A DNA stretch of 52,379 nt from Caulobacter sp. (lineage in GTDB: Bacteria > Pseudomonadota > Alphaproteobacteria > Caulobacterales > Caulobacteraceae), in contig JAUSMJ010000054.1 in NCBI GenBank assembly GCA_030645575.1, positions 1-52,379 of the forward strand, read 5' to 3'. The position numbers and the translations under genes were made by a program. Under the pieces are notes generated by a model, which was given only the letters and a program-made list of their open reading frames with translations, did not search any database and had not been told where the DNA came from. Positions 45,153 through 52,379 of the stretch are shown here, piece by piece; position 1 is the stretch's first letter; the number at the start of each line of letters is the position of its first letter.

Positions 45153-46292
45153 GTGGCCACACCGGACAAAAAATTTAGCGTATCCGATGAATTCGTCCAC
45201 TTGGCGCGAATTGCGTTGGCGGGGCGGTCTCAGGACGTTCAGGCGTTCCTTCAGAGAACGGCGCGTCGCGCTAAGTCCGTTGCGCCGGATCTTTCAGAGT
45301 CCGTGTCGGGCCTATTGAAAGAGGCCCCAACCAGAAGCTCTCCCCTGCGCCGCCAAGCGGAGGTGCCCCTGCCAGTGGACATGGACTCCCGACTTCAGCT
45401 TATGAGGGTGGAGGAGCGACCGGTGTTGGACTGGGAGCCAGTCTTCTTTCCTACAGTGTCCAAACAGTTGCATGCTCTGGTGGATGAACGGCTAAACTCC
45501 GATGCATTGCGCGCAGTTTCCCTGGAGCCAACTCGAACCGCTCTTTTTGTTGGCCCCCCCGGTGTCGGCAAGACGATGGCTGCTCGATGGGTGGCCCGAG
45601 AGCTCGGAAGGCCGCTGCTGACGCTCGACCTTGCCGCTGTGATGAGCAGTTATCTTGGCAGGACTGGTAGCAATCTCCGGCTGGTTTTGGACTACGCCAA
45701 GGGGATCGATTGTGTCTTGCTCCTTGATGAGCTCGACGCGATCGCGAAGCGCCGCGATGATCGCGAGGAAATCGGCGAACTGAAGCGCCTAGTCACAGTC
45801 CTCATTCAGCAGATTGACGACTGGCCCTCGTCGAACCTCTTGATTGCAGCCACCAATCACGCCGAACTCCTTGATCCGGCGATCTGGCGTAGGTTCGAGG
45901 CGGTCGTCGATTTCCCTCTGCCCGATAGGCGGACCGCAGAATCGTTTGTGCTCCAGAGTCTGAGGGATCACACGTCGAGCGCGGCTCAGTGGGCGCGAGC
46001 AGTGTCGATAGCGCTTGAGGGGCGATCCTTTAGTGACCTAGCCCGAGATGTTTCGTTCGCGCGTCGCCAAGCAGCGCTGCGCGGGGAGGATTTGGACACC
46101 CACCTCTCCAATCTGCTGAGGTCCGACGGACTTAGTAAGCAGAGCCGCATCGACCTGGCCGTCGAGCTTGTCGATCAAGGCATCATGTCTGCCCGCAAGG
46201 CCAAAGAACTGACGGGCGTCGCGCGAGACACCATTCGCACGCGCAAGCGAGCGGCCCGCATAGACGAGGCCGCCGAGGAGGCTGTGGGATGA
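45153..46292 (+). CDS. ietA: AAA+ ATPase of an IetAS pair
   Basis: 379 residues from GTG 45153, with AGGGAAA before it; an ATG at 45117 would add 12 residues but has no binding site. AAA+ core: Walker A GPPGVGKT (134-141), Walker B CVLLLDELDAI (187-197), sensor NH in AATNH, arginine finger WRRF (246-247). The N-terminal 90 residues and the C-terminal helix-turn-helix-like KAKELTGVARDTIRTRKRAAR are variable parts. In known IetAS the ATPase is the antitoxin or activator for the protease. The stop overlaps the protease start. Confidence 0.88.
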   Translation: MATPDKKFSVSDEFVHLARIALAGRSQDVQAFLQRTARRAKSVAPDLSESVSGLLKEAPTRSSPLRRQAEVPLPVDMDSRLQLMRVEERPVLDWEPVFFPTVSKQLHALVDERLNSDALRAVSLEPTRTALFVGPPGVGKTMAARWVARELGRPLLTLDLAAVMSSYLGRTGSNLRLVLDYAKGIDCVLLLDELDAIAKRRDDREEIGELKRLVTVLIQQIDDWPSSNLLIAATNHAELLDPAIWRRFEAVVDFPLPDRRTAESFVLQSLRDHTSSAAQWARAVSIALEGRSFSDLARDVSFARRQAALRGEDLDTHLSNLLRSDGLSKQSRIDLAVELVDQGIMSARKAKELTGVARDTIRTRKRAARIDEAAEEAVG

Positions 46293-48511
46293 CTAAACGA
46301 AATTTCCTGCTCGGAAAGGGCGAGCGACTCGTCGAAGACATTGTGGGAAAGACCGGCGGCGGTCCGAAGGCCGCGCCATATACATTTGCGGAGGCGAAGT
46401 CCCGCCTAACGCCCATGGTGAGCAACGCAGTTAGTCAGATCGAAAATCTGCCAGATCTTGCCTGCCCTGATGATCGCGCTGTCGCTTCGGTCACGCTCAA
46501 TCCGGAATACATCGCAAAGTCATACTTTCCGGCCGATCTTTTTCGAGCGATTGGCGTCGAACTGATCGGCAGTAAACCGAAAACCATCACACCGGAGAAG
46601 CGCTCTAAGGATCGTCAGCCCGAGCCCGCCGTAACTACCGAGTTGTTTGTGGTCGGAGATCGGTCAGCGTTTTCGCGATGGGCGAAACAGCTTCCACTGT
46701 GGATTGAATCCACCTTGGGCGCCCAAGCGCTTGCCGAGATCGAAGAAGTCTCAGCGCCCACCGCTGAGGACAAAATCAAAGGAACTCTGCCGAAGGAAGG
46801 CGCGCTCGTTTACGAGGTTGTACTGCACGCGGATGGCATCGAGGGCGAGGTCAGAGCTCTGGCCGCCTTCCGGAAGTATCTGTTGGCCGTAGGTGTTTCC
46901 GCAAATCTCGATCGCCGATTCTATGCGGGCGGCTTATGCTTCGTTGAAGTAGAAGCGTCCGCCTCCGAGGCCGAGAAAATTGCCGCTTTTACCTTGGTCC
47001 GCGCGGTGCGCCAGATGCCGCCGCTGCGGATGCTAAGGCCGACGATCCCCCGCACGACCATTCCAGGCTACCAGCTCATCCTACCTTCAGATGCGGCGTT
47101 GGATACGACCATCAAAGCCGCGATTTTTGACGGGGGCATCCCTGACAATCACCCAATCACAGCTTGGGCGACCCCGATCGACGCGACGGGTGTCGGCCCC
47201 GCCGCGGCGGACTGTCTCGAACACGGCGTCGCGGTCACCTCCGCATTTCTATTCGGGCACATCGAACCCACGAAGCCGGTGGCGCGTCCGTTCTGCCACG
47301 TCGATCACTATCGCGTTCTCGATGATGTGCCGATCTCCGATCCCCACGAACTCTACGATGTGCTGCAGCGGGTCGAGAATGCCTTGGCTAGCGAACAATA
47401 CGACCTCGTGAACCTCAGCCTCGGGCCTGAGCTGCCGATCGAAGACGATGATGTCCATGCTTGGACGGCAGTTCTGGATACATGGCTTTCCAGAAACAAT
47501 GCCCTCCTCTCCGTCGCCGTCGGTAACGGAGGAGAGCGAGATGCTCTCACGGGCCTAAACCGCATCCAGGTCCCATCAGATGCGGTCAACGCTCTGGCGG
47601 TCGGCGCGGCGGACACGCCGGACGCAAACTGGGCGAGGGCGCCTTATAGTTGTGTCGGGCCAGGCAGAAGTCCGGGGCTTATAAAACCTGATCTAGTGGA
47701 ATTCGGTGGCTCAATTCAACGGCCGTTCCTTGTCGTCGGTCCTGATATGAGCCCTACATTACAGCAAACCGGCGGCACGTCATTCGCCGCACCCAGCACC
47801 CTGCGGATGGGCGCAGGAGTTCGGGCCCATTTCGGCAATAACTTAAATCTCCTCGCTATCCGGGCGCTTCTAGTTCACAGCGCCGAACCTAGTGAACTCA
47901 GTCGAGAGGAGGTCGGTTGGGGGCGCTTGGCGCGCAATCTCGACGACATCGTCGTGTGCGATGATGATTGCGTCCGCGTCGTCTACCAAGGCGAAATTTC
48001 GCCGGCCAAGTATATCCGCGCACCCATTCCGGTGCCGGCCGGCGTAATCGCTGGGCATGTCGAGATTGACGCCACCGTATGTTATTCAACCGATGTCGAC
48101 CCACACCACCCTGGAAACTACACTCGAGCCGGCCTAGAGGTCGCCTTCCGCCCGCACTCGGAGAAGCGGAAGAATGCGGATCAACTGCACGCCAACACCA
48201 AGTCGTTCTTTGGGAGCAAGTCCGCTGGGGTAAGCGAAGATCTGCTTCGCCGAGACGCCCTCAAATGGGAAAGCTGCCAGCATGCAGGCAAGCGATTGCA
48301 GGGCAGAAGCCTCCACAATCCAGTGTTTGATATTCACTACAACGCGCGGCTGGAGGGCCACAATCACGCCCTGACTGAGACCCTGAAGTATGCTCTCGTC
48401 GTGACGGTTCGGGCCAAGTCGGTTACCGATTTCTATGACCAGATCGTAAGGCGATACCCGACACAGCTTGAGCAGCTGCGTCCCGTCATTGATATTCCAA
48501 TCCGGGTATAG
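46289..48511 (+). CDS. ietS: Subtilisin-like serine protease of an IetAS pair
   Basis: 740 residues. Subtilase (S8) triad D281 (AIFDGGIPDNH), H312 (CLEHGVAV), S498 (GGTSFAAPS), with oxyanion N413 (VAVGNGG). No signal peptide, so it acts inside the cell. About 270 N-terminal and 200 C-terminal residues lie outside the protease domain. The order ietA-ietS with ATGA overlap matches the pair on Ti plasmids that gives stability/incompatibility, and IetAS is known as an anti-phage system. Codon use is less GC-rich than that of its neighbours. Confidence 0.88.
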   Translation: MTKRNFLLGKGERLVEDIVGKTGGGPKAAPYTFAEAKSRLTPMVSNAVSQIENLPDLACPDDRAVASVTLNPEYIAKSYFPADLFRAIGVELIGSKPKTITPEKRSKDRQPEPAVTTELFVVGDRSAFSRWAKQLPLWIESTLGAQALAEIEEVSAPTAEDKIKGTLPKEGALVYEVVLHADGIEGEVRALAAFRKYLLAVGVSANLDRRFYAGGLCFVEVEASASEAEKIAAFTLVRAVRQMPPLRMLRPTIPRTTIPGYQLILPSDAALDTTIKAAIFDGGIPDNHPITAWATPIDATGVGPAAADCLEHGVAVTSAFLFGHIEPTKPVARPFCHVDHYRVLDDVPISDPHELYDVLQRVENALASEQYDLVNLSLGPELPIEDDDVHAWTAVLDTWLSRNNALLSVAVGNGGERDALTGLNRIQVPSDAVNALAVGAADTPDANWARAPYSCVGPGRSPGLIKPDLVEFGGSIQRPFLVVGPDMSPTLQQTGGTSFAAPSTLRMGAGVRAHFGNNLNLLAIRALLVHSAEPSELSREEVGWGRLARNLDDIVVCDDDCVRVVYQGEISPAKYIRAPIPVPAGVIAGHVEIDATVCYSTDVDPHHPGNYTRAGLEVAFRPHSEKRKNADQLHANTKSFFGSKSAGVSEDLLRRDALKWESCQHAGKRLQGRSLHNPVFDIHYNARLEGHNHALTETLKYALVVTVRAKSVTDFYDQIVRRYPTQLEQLRPVIDIPIRV

Positions 48512-48565
48512 TCATCGAAGCGGGCCGCATCGCTGCGCCCCGCCTTCAATCGCCGGGCTCCGATC

Positions 48566-48605
48566 GGGGACACGTACCCATTGCTCCGCAATGCGAACAT
48601 GTCCC
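48566..48605. terminator. Hairpin between convergent ietS and typA
   Basis: GGGGACACGT pairs with ACATGTCCCC with one mismatch, and an inner ATTGC-TCC-GCAAT stem. It could terminate both convergent genes and resembles the GGGGACA hairpin at 34456. Confidence 0.6.
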
Positions 48606-48614
48606 CGCCAATCC

Positions 48615-50447
48615 CTACTCGTCCTTGACGCGGCGCTTGCGGAAGCTGGGGTTCAGCACCTTCTTCCGCAGGCGGATGTTCTTCGGCGTCACCTCGACCA
48701 GCTCGTCTTCCTGGATGTAGGCGATGGCCTGTTCCAGGGTCGGGCGGCGCGGCGGGGTCAGGCGGATGGCTTCGTCCTTGCCGCTGGCGCGGACGTTGGT
48801 CAGCTGCTTGGCCTTCATCGGGTTGACGTCGAGGTCGTCGGTGCGGGCGTTCTCGCCGATGATCATGCCTTCATAGGTCTTCTCGCCGCCGCCGACGAAC
48901 ATCGTGCCGCGATCCTCAAGGTTCCACAGGGCGTAGGCCGCCGTTTCGCCGTCGGAGTTGGAGATCAGCACGCCCTTGCGCTGCTGGTCGATCGGACCCT
49001 TGTAGGGCTCGTAGTGGCTGAACACGCGGTTCAGCACGCCCGAGCCGCGGGTGTCGGTCAGGAACTCGCCCTGGTAGCCAATCAGCGAGCGGGACGGGGC
49101 CAGCAGCTGGATGCGGGTCTTGCCGCCGCCCGAGGGGCCCATGTCCTTCAGCTCGGCCTTCCGGGCGCTGAGCTTTTCGATGACGATGCCGCTGAACTCG
49201 TCATCGACGTCGATCTGGATGTCTTCCATCGGCTCCAGGCGCTCGCCGGTCTCGGGGTCGGTCTGGAACACCACCCGCGGACGGCTGATGGAGACCTCGA
49301 AGCCTTCGCGGCGCATGCTTTCGATCAGCACGCCCAGCTGCAGTTCGCCGCGGCCGGCGACTTCATAGGCGTCGCGCTCGGCGGTTTCGCTGACCTTGAT
49401 GGCGACGTTGCTCTCGGCTTCCTTCAGCAGGCGGTCGCGGATCACGCGGCTCTGCACCTTGTCGCCCTCGCGGCCGGCCAGGGGGCTGTCGTTGACCGAG
49501 ACGGTCATGGAGATGGTCGGCGGATCGATCGGCTGGGCGGGCAGGGCCTCGGTCAGCTCCATGGCGCACAGGGTGTCGGCCACGGTGGCCTTGCTGAGGC
49601 CCGCGATGGCGACGATGTCGCCGGCCTCGGTCGGCTCGTCGATCGGCTGGCGCTTCAGGCCGCGGAAGGCCAGCACCTTGGTGATGCGGCCGCGCTCGAT
49701 TTCCTTGCCGTCGCGCGACAGGGCCTTGATGGCCATGCCGGGGACGGCCTTGCCGGCCTCGATGCGGCCGGTCAGCAGACGGCCGAGGAACGGATCGCTT
49801 TCGATCAGCACGGCCAGCATCTGGAACGGCTCGTCCTTGCGGACCTCGGCCTTGGGGCTGGGGACGTGCTTGACGATCAGGTCGAACAGCGGGGCCAGGG
49901 TGTCGTTGGGCTTGTCCATGTCCATCGTCGCCCAGCCCTGCTTGCCGCTGGCGTAGATGTGCGGGAAGTCGAGCTGCTCGTCCGTGGCGCCCATGATGGC
50001 GAACAGGTCGAAGGCGTCGTTCAGGACGCGGTCGGGGTCGGCGTGCGGCCGGTCGACCTTGTTGAGGCAGACGATGGGTTTGAGGCCCATCTTCAGCGCC
50101 TTGCCGAGCACGAACTTGGTCTGGGGCATGACGCCTTCCTCGGCGTCGACCAGCAGCACGCAGCCATCGACCATGCCCAGGATCCGCTCGACTTCACCGC
50201 CGAAGTCGGCGTGGCCGGGGGTGTCGACGATGTTGATGTGGGTGCCTTCCCAAGTCACGGCGCAGTTCTTGGCCAGGATGGTGATGCCGCGCTCTTTTTC
50301 GATGGCGTTGTTGTCCATCACCGTGTCGACAACTTTTTCGTGCTCGGCAAAGGTGCCCGACTGGCGCAGCAGCTGGTCCACCATGGTGGTTTTGCCGTGG
50401 TCGACGTGGGCGATGATGGCGATATTGCGGATTTGTTTGTGACTCAT
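48615..50447 (-). CDS. typA: GTPase TypA/BipA, hybrid of two lineages
   Basis: 610 residues, ribosome-associated GTPase. G1 [22 protein letters not shown] (G3) and NKVD are intact. Residues 1 to about 70 ([63 protein letters not shown]) read like Burkholderiales TypA. From about residue 88 on ([38 protein letters not shown], ends [12 protein letters not shown]) the sequence reads like alphaproteobacterial TypA. The switch lies in the nearly invariant G3 segment. The gene is in frame throughout. Most likely an assembly joint, not a real gene fusion. Confidence 0.9.
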   Translation of the reverse strand: MSHKQIRNIAIIAHVDHGKTTMVDQLLRQSGTFAEHEKVVDTVMDNNAIEKERGITILAKNCAVTWEGTHINIVDTPGHADFGGEVERILGMVDGCVLLVDAEEGVMPQTKFVLGKALKMGLKPIVCLNKVDRPHADPDRVLNDAFDLFAIMGATDEQLDFPHIYASGKQGWATMDMDKPNDTLAPLFDLIVKHVPSPKAEVRKDEPFQMLAVLIESDPFLGRLLTGRIEAGKAVPGMAIKALSRDGKEIERGRITKVLAFRGLKRQPIDEPTEAGDIVAIAGLSKATVADTLCAMELTEALPAQPIDPPTISMTVSVNDSPLAGREGDKVQSRVIRDRLLKEAESNVAIKVSETAERDAYEVAGRGELQLGVLIESMRREGFEVSISRPRVVFQTDPETGERLEPMEDIQIDVDDEFSGIVIEKLSARKAELKDMGPSGGGKTRIQLLAPSRSLIGYQGEFLTDTRGSGVLNRVFSHYEPYKGPIDQQRKGVLISNSDGETAAYALWNLEDRGTMFVGGGEKTYEGMIIGENARTDDLDVNPMKAKQLTNVRASGKDEAIRLTPPRRPTLEQAIAYIQEDELVEVTPKNIRLRKKVLNPSFRKRRVKDE

Positions 50448-50480
50448 GGTTGGCTTTCTAAAAACTTCAAATCGGTGATG

Positions 50481-51494
50481 TCAGGCCATCGCGGCGCTGG
50501 CCGCGGGACTGGGGGTAACAGGTGAATGGACAGCCAGCATGTCCTGGATTTCTATCGGGCTGAGCAGGCGCCCGGGGATCAGTTCGTCGGCCGTCACATG
50601 GGCTGAACCCAGGAAAGCAGCAGGCTCGGACCCGAAGACCTGCACCAGCGCAGCGTCAGGACCCCACTGGCCGCTGCTGCCGCGGCGGCGCAAACCGCTG
50701 AGGAAACGCCCTGCATCATCGGCGCCCAATGTGACAGACGGATAAGCCGCCACCAGCGACTGCACCGGCAGCAAACAGGCCTCGCGTTCGGCCTCGCTCA
50801 TGGCTTCGAGCGCCGGCAGGCTCACACACTGGCTGTCGGTGTAGCCACCAGTCTCCAGCCGCCTGAGCGAGCCCAGGTGCGCGCCGCAGCCGATGGCCTC
50901 GCCGATGTCTTCGCCCAGGGTCCGGATGTAGGTTCCCTTGCTGCAGGACACTATGATTTTGATAGCTGCTGACGCACGTGGATCCTGGGCTACAGCCATT
51001 TCCAGCTTGTAAATTGTGATGTGGCGGGCTTCCCGCTCCACTTCTTCGCCCTTGCGCGCGTATTCGTACAGCGCCTTGCCGTCCTTTTTCAGGGCCGAAT
51101 ACATGGGCGGGACCTGCGCCAGCGGGCCGGTGAAGCGGCGTGTCAACTCCGCCAGCAGCTCCGGCGTGATCGTCGGCACAGGCCGCGTTTCGATCACATC
51201 GCCTTCGGCATCGGCAGTGCTGGTCTTGCGGCCCAGCAGCAGCACGGCCTCATAGGTCTTGTCGGCGTCGAGCTGAAGCTGGCTGAACTTGGTGGCCGCG
51301 CCGAAACACAGGGGCAACACGCCGGTCGCCAATGGGTCCAGCGTGCCGGTGTGGCCGGCCTTGTCCGCGCGCAGCAACCACTTCGCCTTTTGCAGCGCCT
51401 GGTTGCTCGACAGGCCCAGCGGCTTGTCGAGCAGCAACACGCCATGCACGGGACGTCGCTGTATCTTCTGGCGATGAGGAAGAGTTTGCTTCAT
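50481..51494 (-). CDS. truB: tRNA pseudouridine(55) synthase
   Basis: 337 residues. Catalytic aspartate in GHTGTLDPLATGVLP; VHGVLLLDKPLGLSSNQAL at the start, QVPPMYSALKKDGKALYEYAR and SCSKGTYIRTL are family blocks. Makes pseudouridine 55 in tRNAs. ATG 51494 gives MKQTLPHRQKIQRRPVHG, as in Burkholderiales; a TTG six codons earlier is weaker. Gene order infB-rbfA-truB-typA and codon use differ from the left part of the window. It carries a short Comamonadaceae-type repeat in frame (50951-50975). Confidence 0.95.
   Translation of the reverse strand: MKQTLPHRQKIQRRPVHGVLLLDKPLGLSSNQALQKAKWLLRADKAGHTGTLDPLATGVLPLCFGAATKFSQLQLDADKTYEAVLLLGRKTSTADAEGDVIETRPVPTITPELLAELTRRFTGPLAQVPPMYSALKKDGKALYEYARKGEEVEREARHITIYKLEMAVAQDPRASAAIKIIVSCSKGTYIRTLGEDIGEAIGCGAHLGSLRRLETGGYTDSQCVSLPALEAMSEAEREACLLPVQSLVAAYPSVTLGADDAGRFLSGLRRRGSSGQWGPDAALVQVFGSEPAAFLGSAHVTADELIPGRLLSPIEIQDMLAVHSPVTPSPAASAAMA
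50951..50975 (-). repeat. Comamonadaceae-type short repeat inside truB
   Basis: On the minus strand GCGTCAGCAGCTATCAAAATCATAG; this AGCAGCTATCAAAA...ATAG pattern is, as far as I recall, a frequent intergenic repeat of Acidovorax/Polaromonas relatives. Here it is read as SAAIKII, just before the CSKGTYIRT strand of TruB. Confidence 0.5.
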
Positions 51495-51583
51495 AAATTC
51501 CGACAGGCTCAACGCGCGGGCAAGCCCGGCGTGGCGTTGGCACCGTTGTCCCCGAACCTGTCATCAAGGGAAACGGCGCGAAC

Positions 51584-51952
51584 TCAGTCGTCCTGGGCGC
51601 GGGAGGAAACCGCCTTGGCAATCAGGGCGTTCATGTCGGCCGCACGTTCGGTCGTGCGGTCAAACTGGAAATGCAGGGTCGGCACCGTGTGGATCATCAG
51701 CTTCTTGAACAGGCCGTTGCGCAGGAAACCCGCCGCCTGGTTCAGCGCGGTTTCACACTCGACCGGGTCGCCGATCAGCACGCTGAAAAACACCTTGGCA
51801 TGCGCGTAGTCCGCCGTGACCTCGACCGCCTGGATCGTGACCATGCCCACCCGCGGGTCCTTGAGCTCGCGCGCGATCAGCTCCGTCAGATCGCGCTGGA
51901 TCTGGTCGGCAACGCGAAAACCGCGGTTCGGGGTGGATGATTTTTTACGCAT
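51584..51952 (-). CDS. rbfA: Ribosome-binding factor A
   Basis: 122 residues. KH-type fold: [50 protein letters not shown], then [26 protein letters not shown]. Helps mature the 30S subunit's 16S rRNA 5' end. It lies 57 bp after infB and 89 bp before truB, the common bacterial cluster. Sequence style is betaproteobacterial. Confidence 0.95.
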   Translation of the reverse strand: MRKKSSTPNRGFRVADQIQRDLTELIARELKDPRVGMVTIQAVEVTADYAHAKVFFSVLIGDPVECETALNQAAGFLRNGLFKKLMIHTVPTLHFQFDRTTERAADMNALIAKAVSSRAQDD

Positions 51953-52009
51953 GGTTCAGTGCCAGCCGGTCGGCGGGCTGCCCTTGCGGGACAGCCTGCC
52001 TGGCGGCGA

Positions 52010-52379
52010 TCAGGCCTCCAGAGTCCTGGCCACTTCGCGGATTTCAAAGAATTCCAGCATGTCGCCCACCTGGATGTCGTTGTAACCCTTGACGTTCAGG
52101 CCGCACTCGAAGCCTTCCTTGACTTCCTTGGCATCGTCCTTGAAACGCTTGAGCGAGTCGAGTTCGCCGGTGAAGACGACCACGTTCTCGCGCAGCAGGC
52201 GCAGGCGCGCGTTGCGGCGGACCACGCCGGCGGTGACCATGCAGCCGGCGATCGAGCCGATCTTGCTGACCTTGAACACCTGGCGGATCTCGGCGGTACC
52301 GATGACTTCTTCCTTCTTGTCTGGTGTCAGCATGCCCGACATGGCCAGTTTGAGCTCGTCCACGGCGTCGTAAATGATG
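52010..52379 (-). CDS. infB: Translation initiation factor IF-2, C-terminal fragment
   Basis: The last 122 residues; the gene runs off the window end and stops at TGA 52012-52010. [19 protein letters not shown] and [24 protein letters not shown] belong to the C-terminal IF2 domains (after the G domain), and [18 protein letters not shown] to the last domain. Delivers fMet-tRNA to the ribosome. It is the first member of the infB-rbfA-truB-typA run on the minus strand, as in Burkholderiales. Confidence 0.95.
   Translation of the reverse strand, partial: IIYDAVDELKLAMSGMLTPDKKEEVIGTAEIRQVFKVSKIGSIAGCMVTAGVVRRNARLRLLRENVVVFTGELDSLKRFKDDAKEVKEGFECGLNVKGYNDIQVGDMLEFFEIREVARTLEA

Overview
The first 48.5 kb are GC-rich DNA of an alphaproteobacterium, most likely Caulobacterales (Caulobacter/Phenylobacterium type). 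Reasons: the Fo ATP synthase operon with separate b and b' subunits, the ethylmalonyl-CoA pathway genes ccr and ecm, a TIGR02301 protein, a DUF6481 protein, and many palindromic intergenic repeats. The last 2.2 kb, from within typA to the window end, look like a different organism, a betaproteobacterium of the Burkholderiales (Comamonadaceae type): the minus-strand order infB-rbfA-truB-typA is theirs, truB carries a Comamonadaceae-type short repeat, and typA itself switches from a beta-type N-terminus to an alpha-type body. The window is therefore very probably a chimeric contig joined inside the conserved GTPase region of typA (about 50184-50237).

Layout. 1-3.4 kb: end of an OmpA-family gene, then atpI-atpB-atpE-atpF'-atpF closed by a terminator, then a PGPGW membrane protein. 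3.5-8.3 kb (minus): glycine cleavage operon gcvT-gcvH-gcvPA-gcvPB behind a tandem glycine riboswitch. 8.5-15.3 kb: ORF6N-domain gene with matching palindromes upstream and inside it, argS with a secreted protein, a 90-bp tandem repeat array, ispH, an AbrB/Doc toxin-antitoxin pair, a ThrB2-type homoserine kinase and rnhA. 15.4-25 kb: Tat-exported nitroreductase with its MarR regulator and a twin operator, NfeD plus SPFH protein, periplasmic proteins, Rieske oxygenase overlapping a globin, M20 peptidase and GH13 alpha-glucosidase. 25-27.5 kb: an epimerase-like gene, then a small GIY-YIG nuclease gene bounded by perfect 44-bp inverted repeats, then a HEPN-like gene. 27.5-32 kb: ccr, a crotonase-family gene and ecm, each preceded by a similar TGTTGC-N3-GCA motif. 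32-39.5 kb: small membrane proteins, a MntA/HepT pair, an AhpD-like protein, an extensin-like protein, an SDR behind a PsrA-like site, a FitA/FitB-type pair, an aminotransferase, GNAT and NTF2-like proteins and a DUF6481 protein. 39.6-44.1 kb: hybrid histidine kinase and a DEAD-box/DbpA-type helicase. 44.1-45.15 kb: repeat-dense, gene-free. 45.15-48.5 kb: an AAA-ATPase/subtilase pair of the IetAS type (plasmid stability and anti-phage), with less GC-rich codon use than its neighbours.

The accessory content (three toxin-antitoxin pairs, IetAS, a HEPN-like gene, an ORF6N gene, the GIY-YIG element) is scattered singly between housekeeping genes, not gathered in one island, and much of it abuts palindromic repeats. 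The most novel-looking item is the GIY-YIG gene enclosed in a perfect inverted repeat whose arms are themselves hairpins. The most consequential is the hybrid typA.
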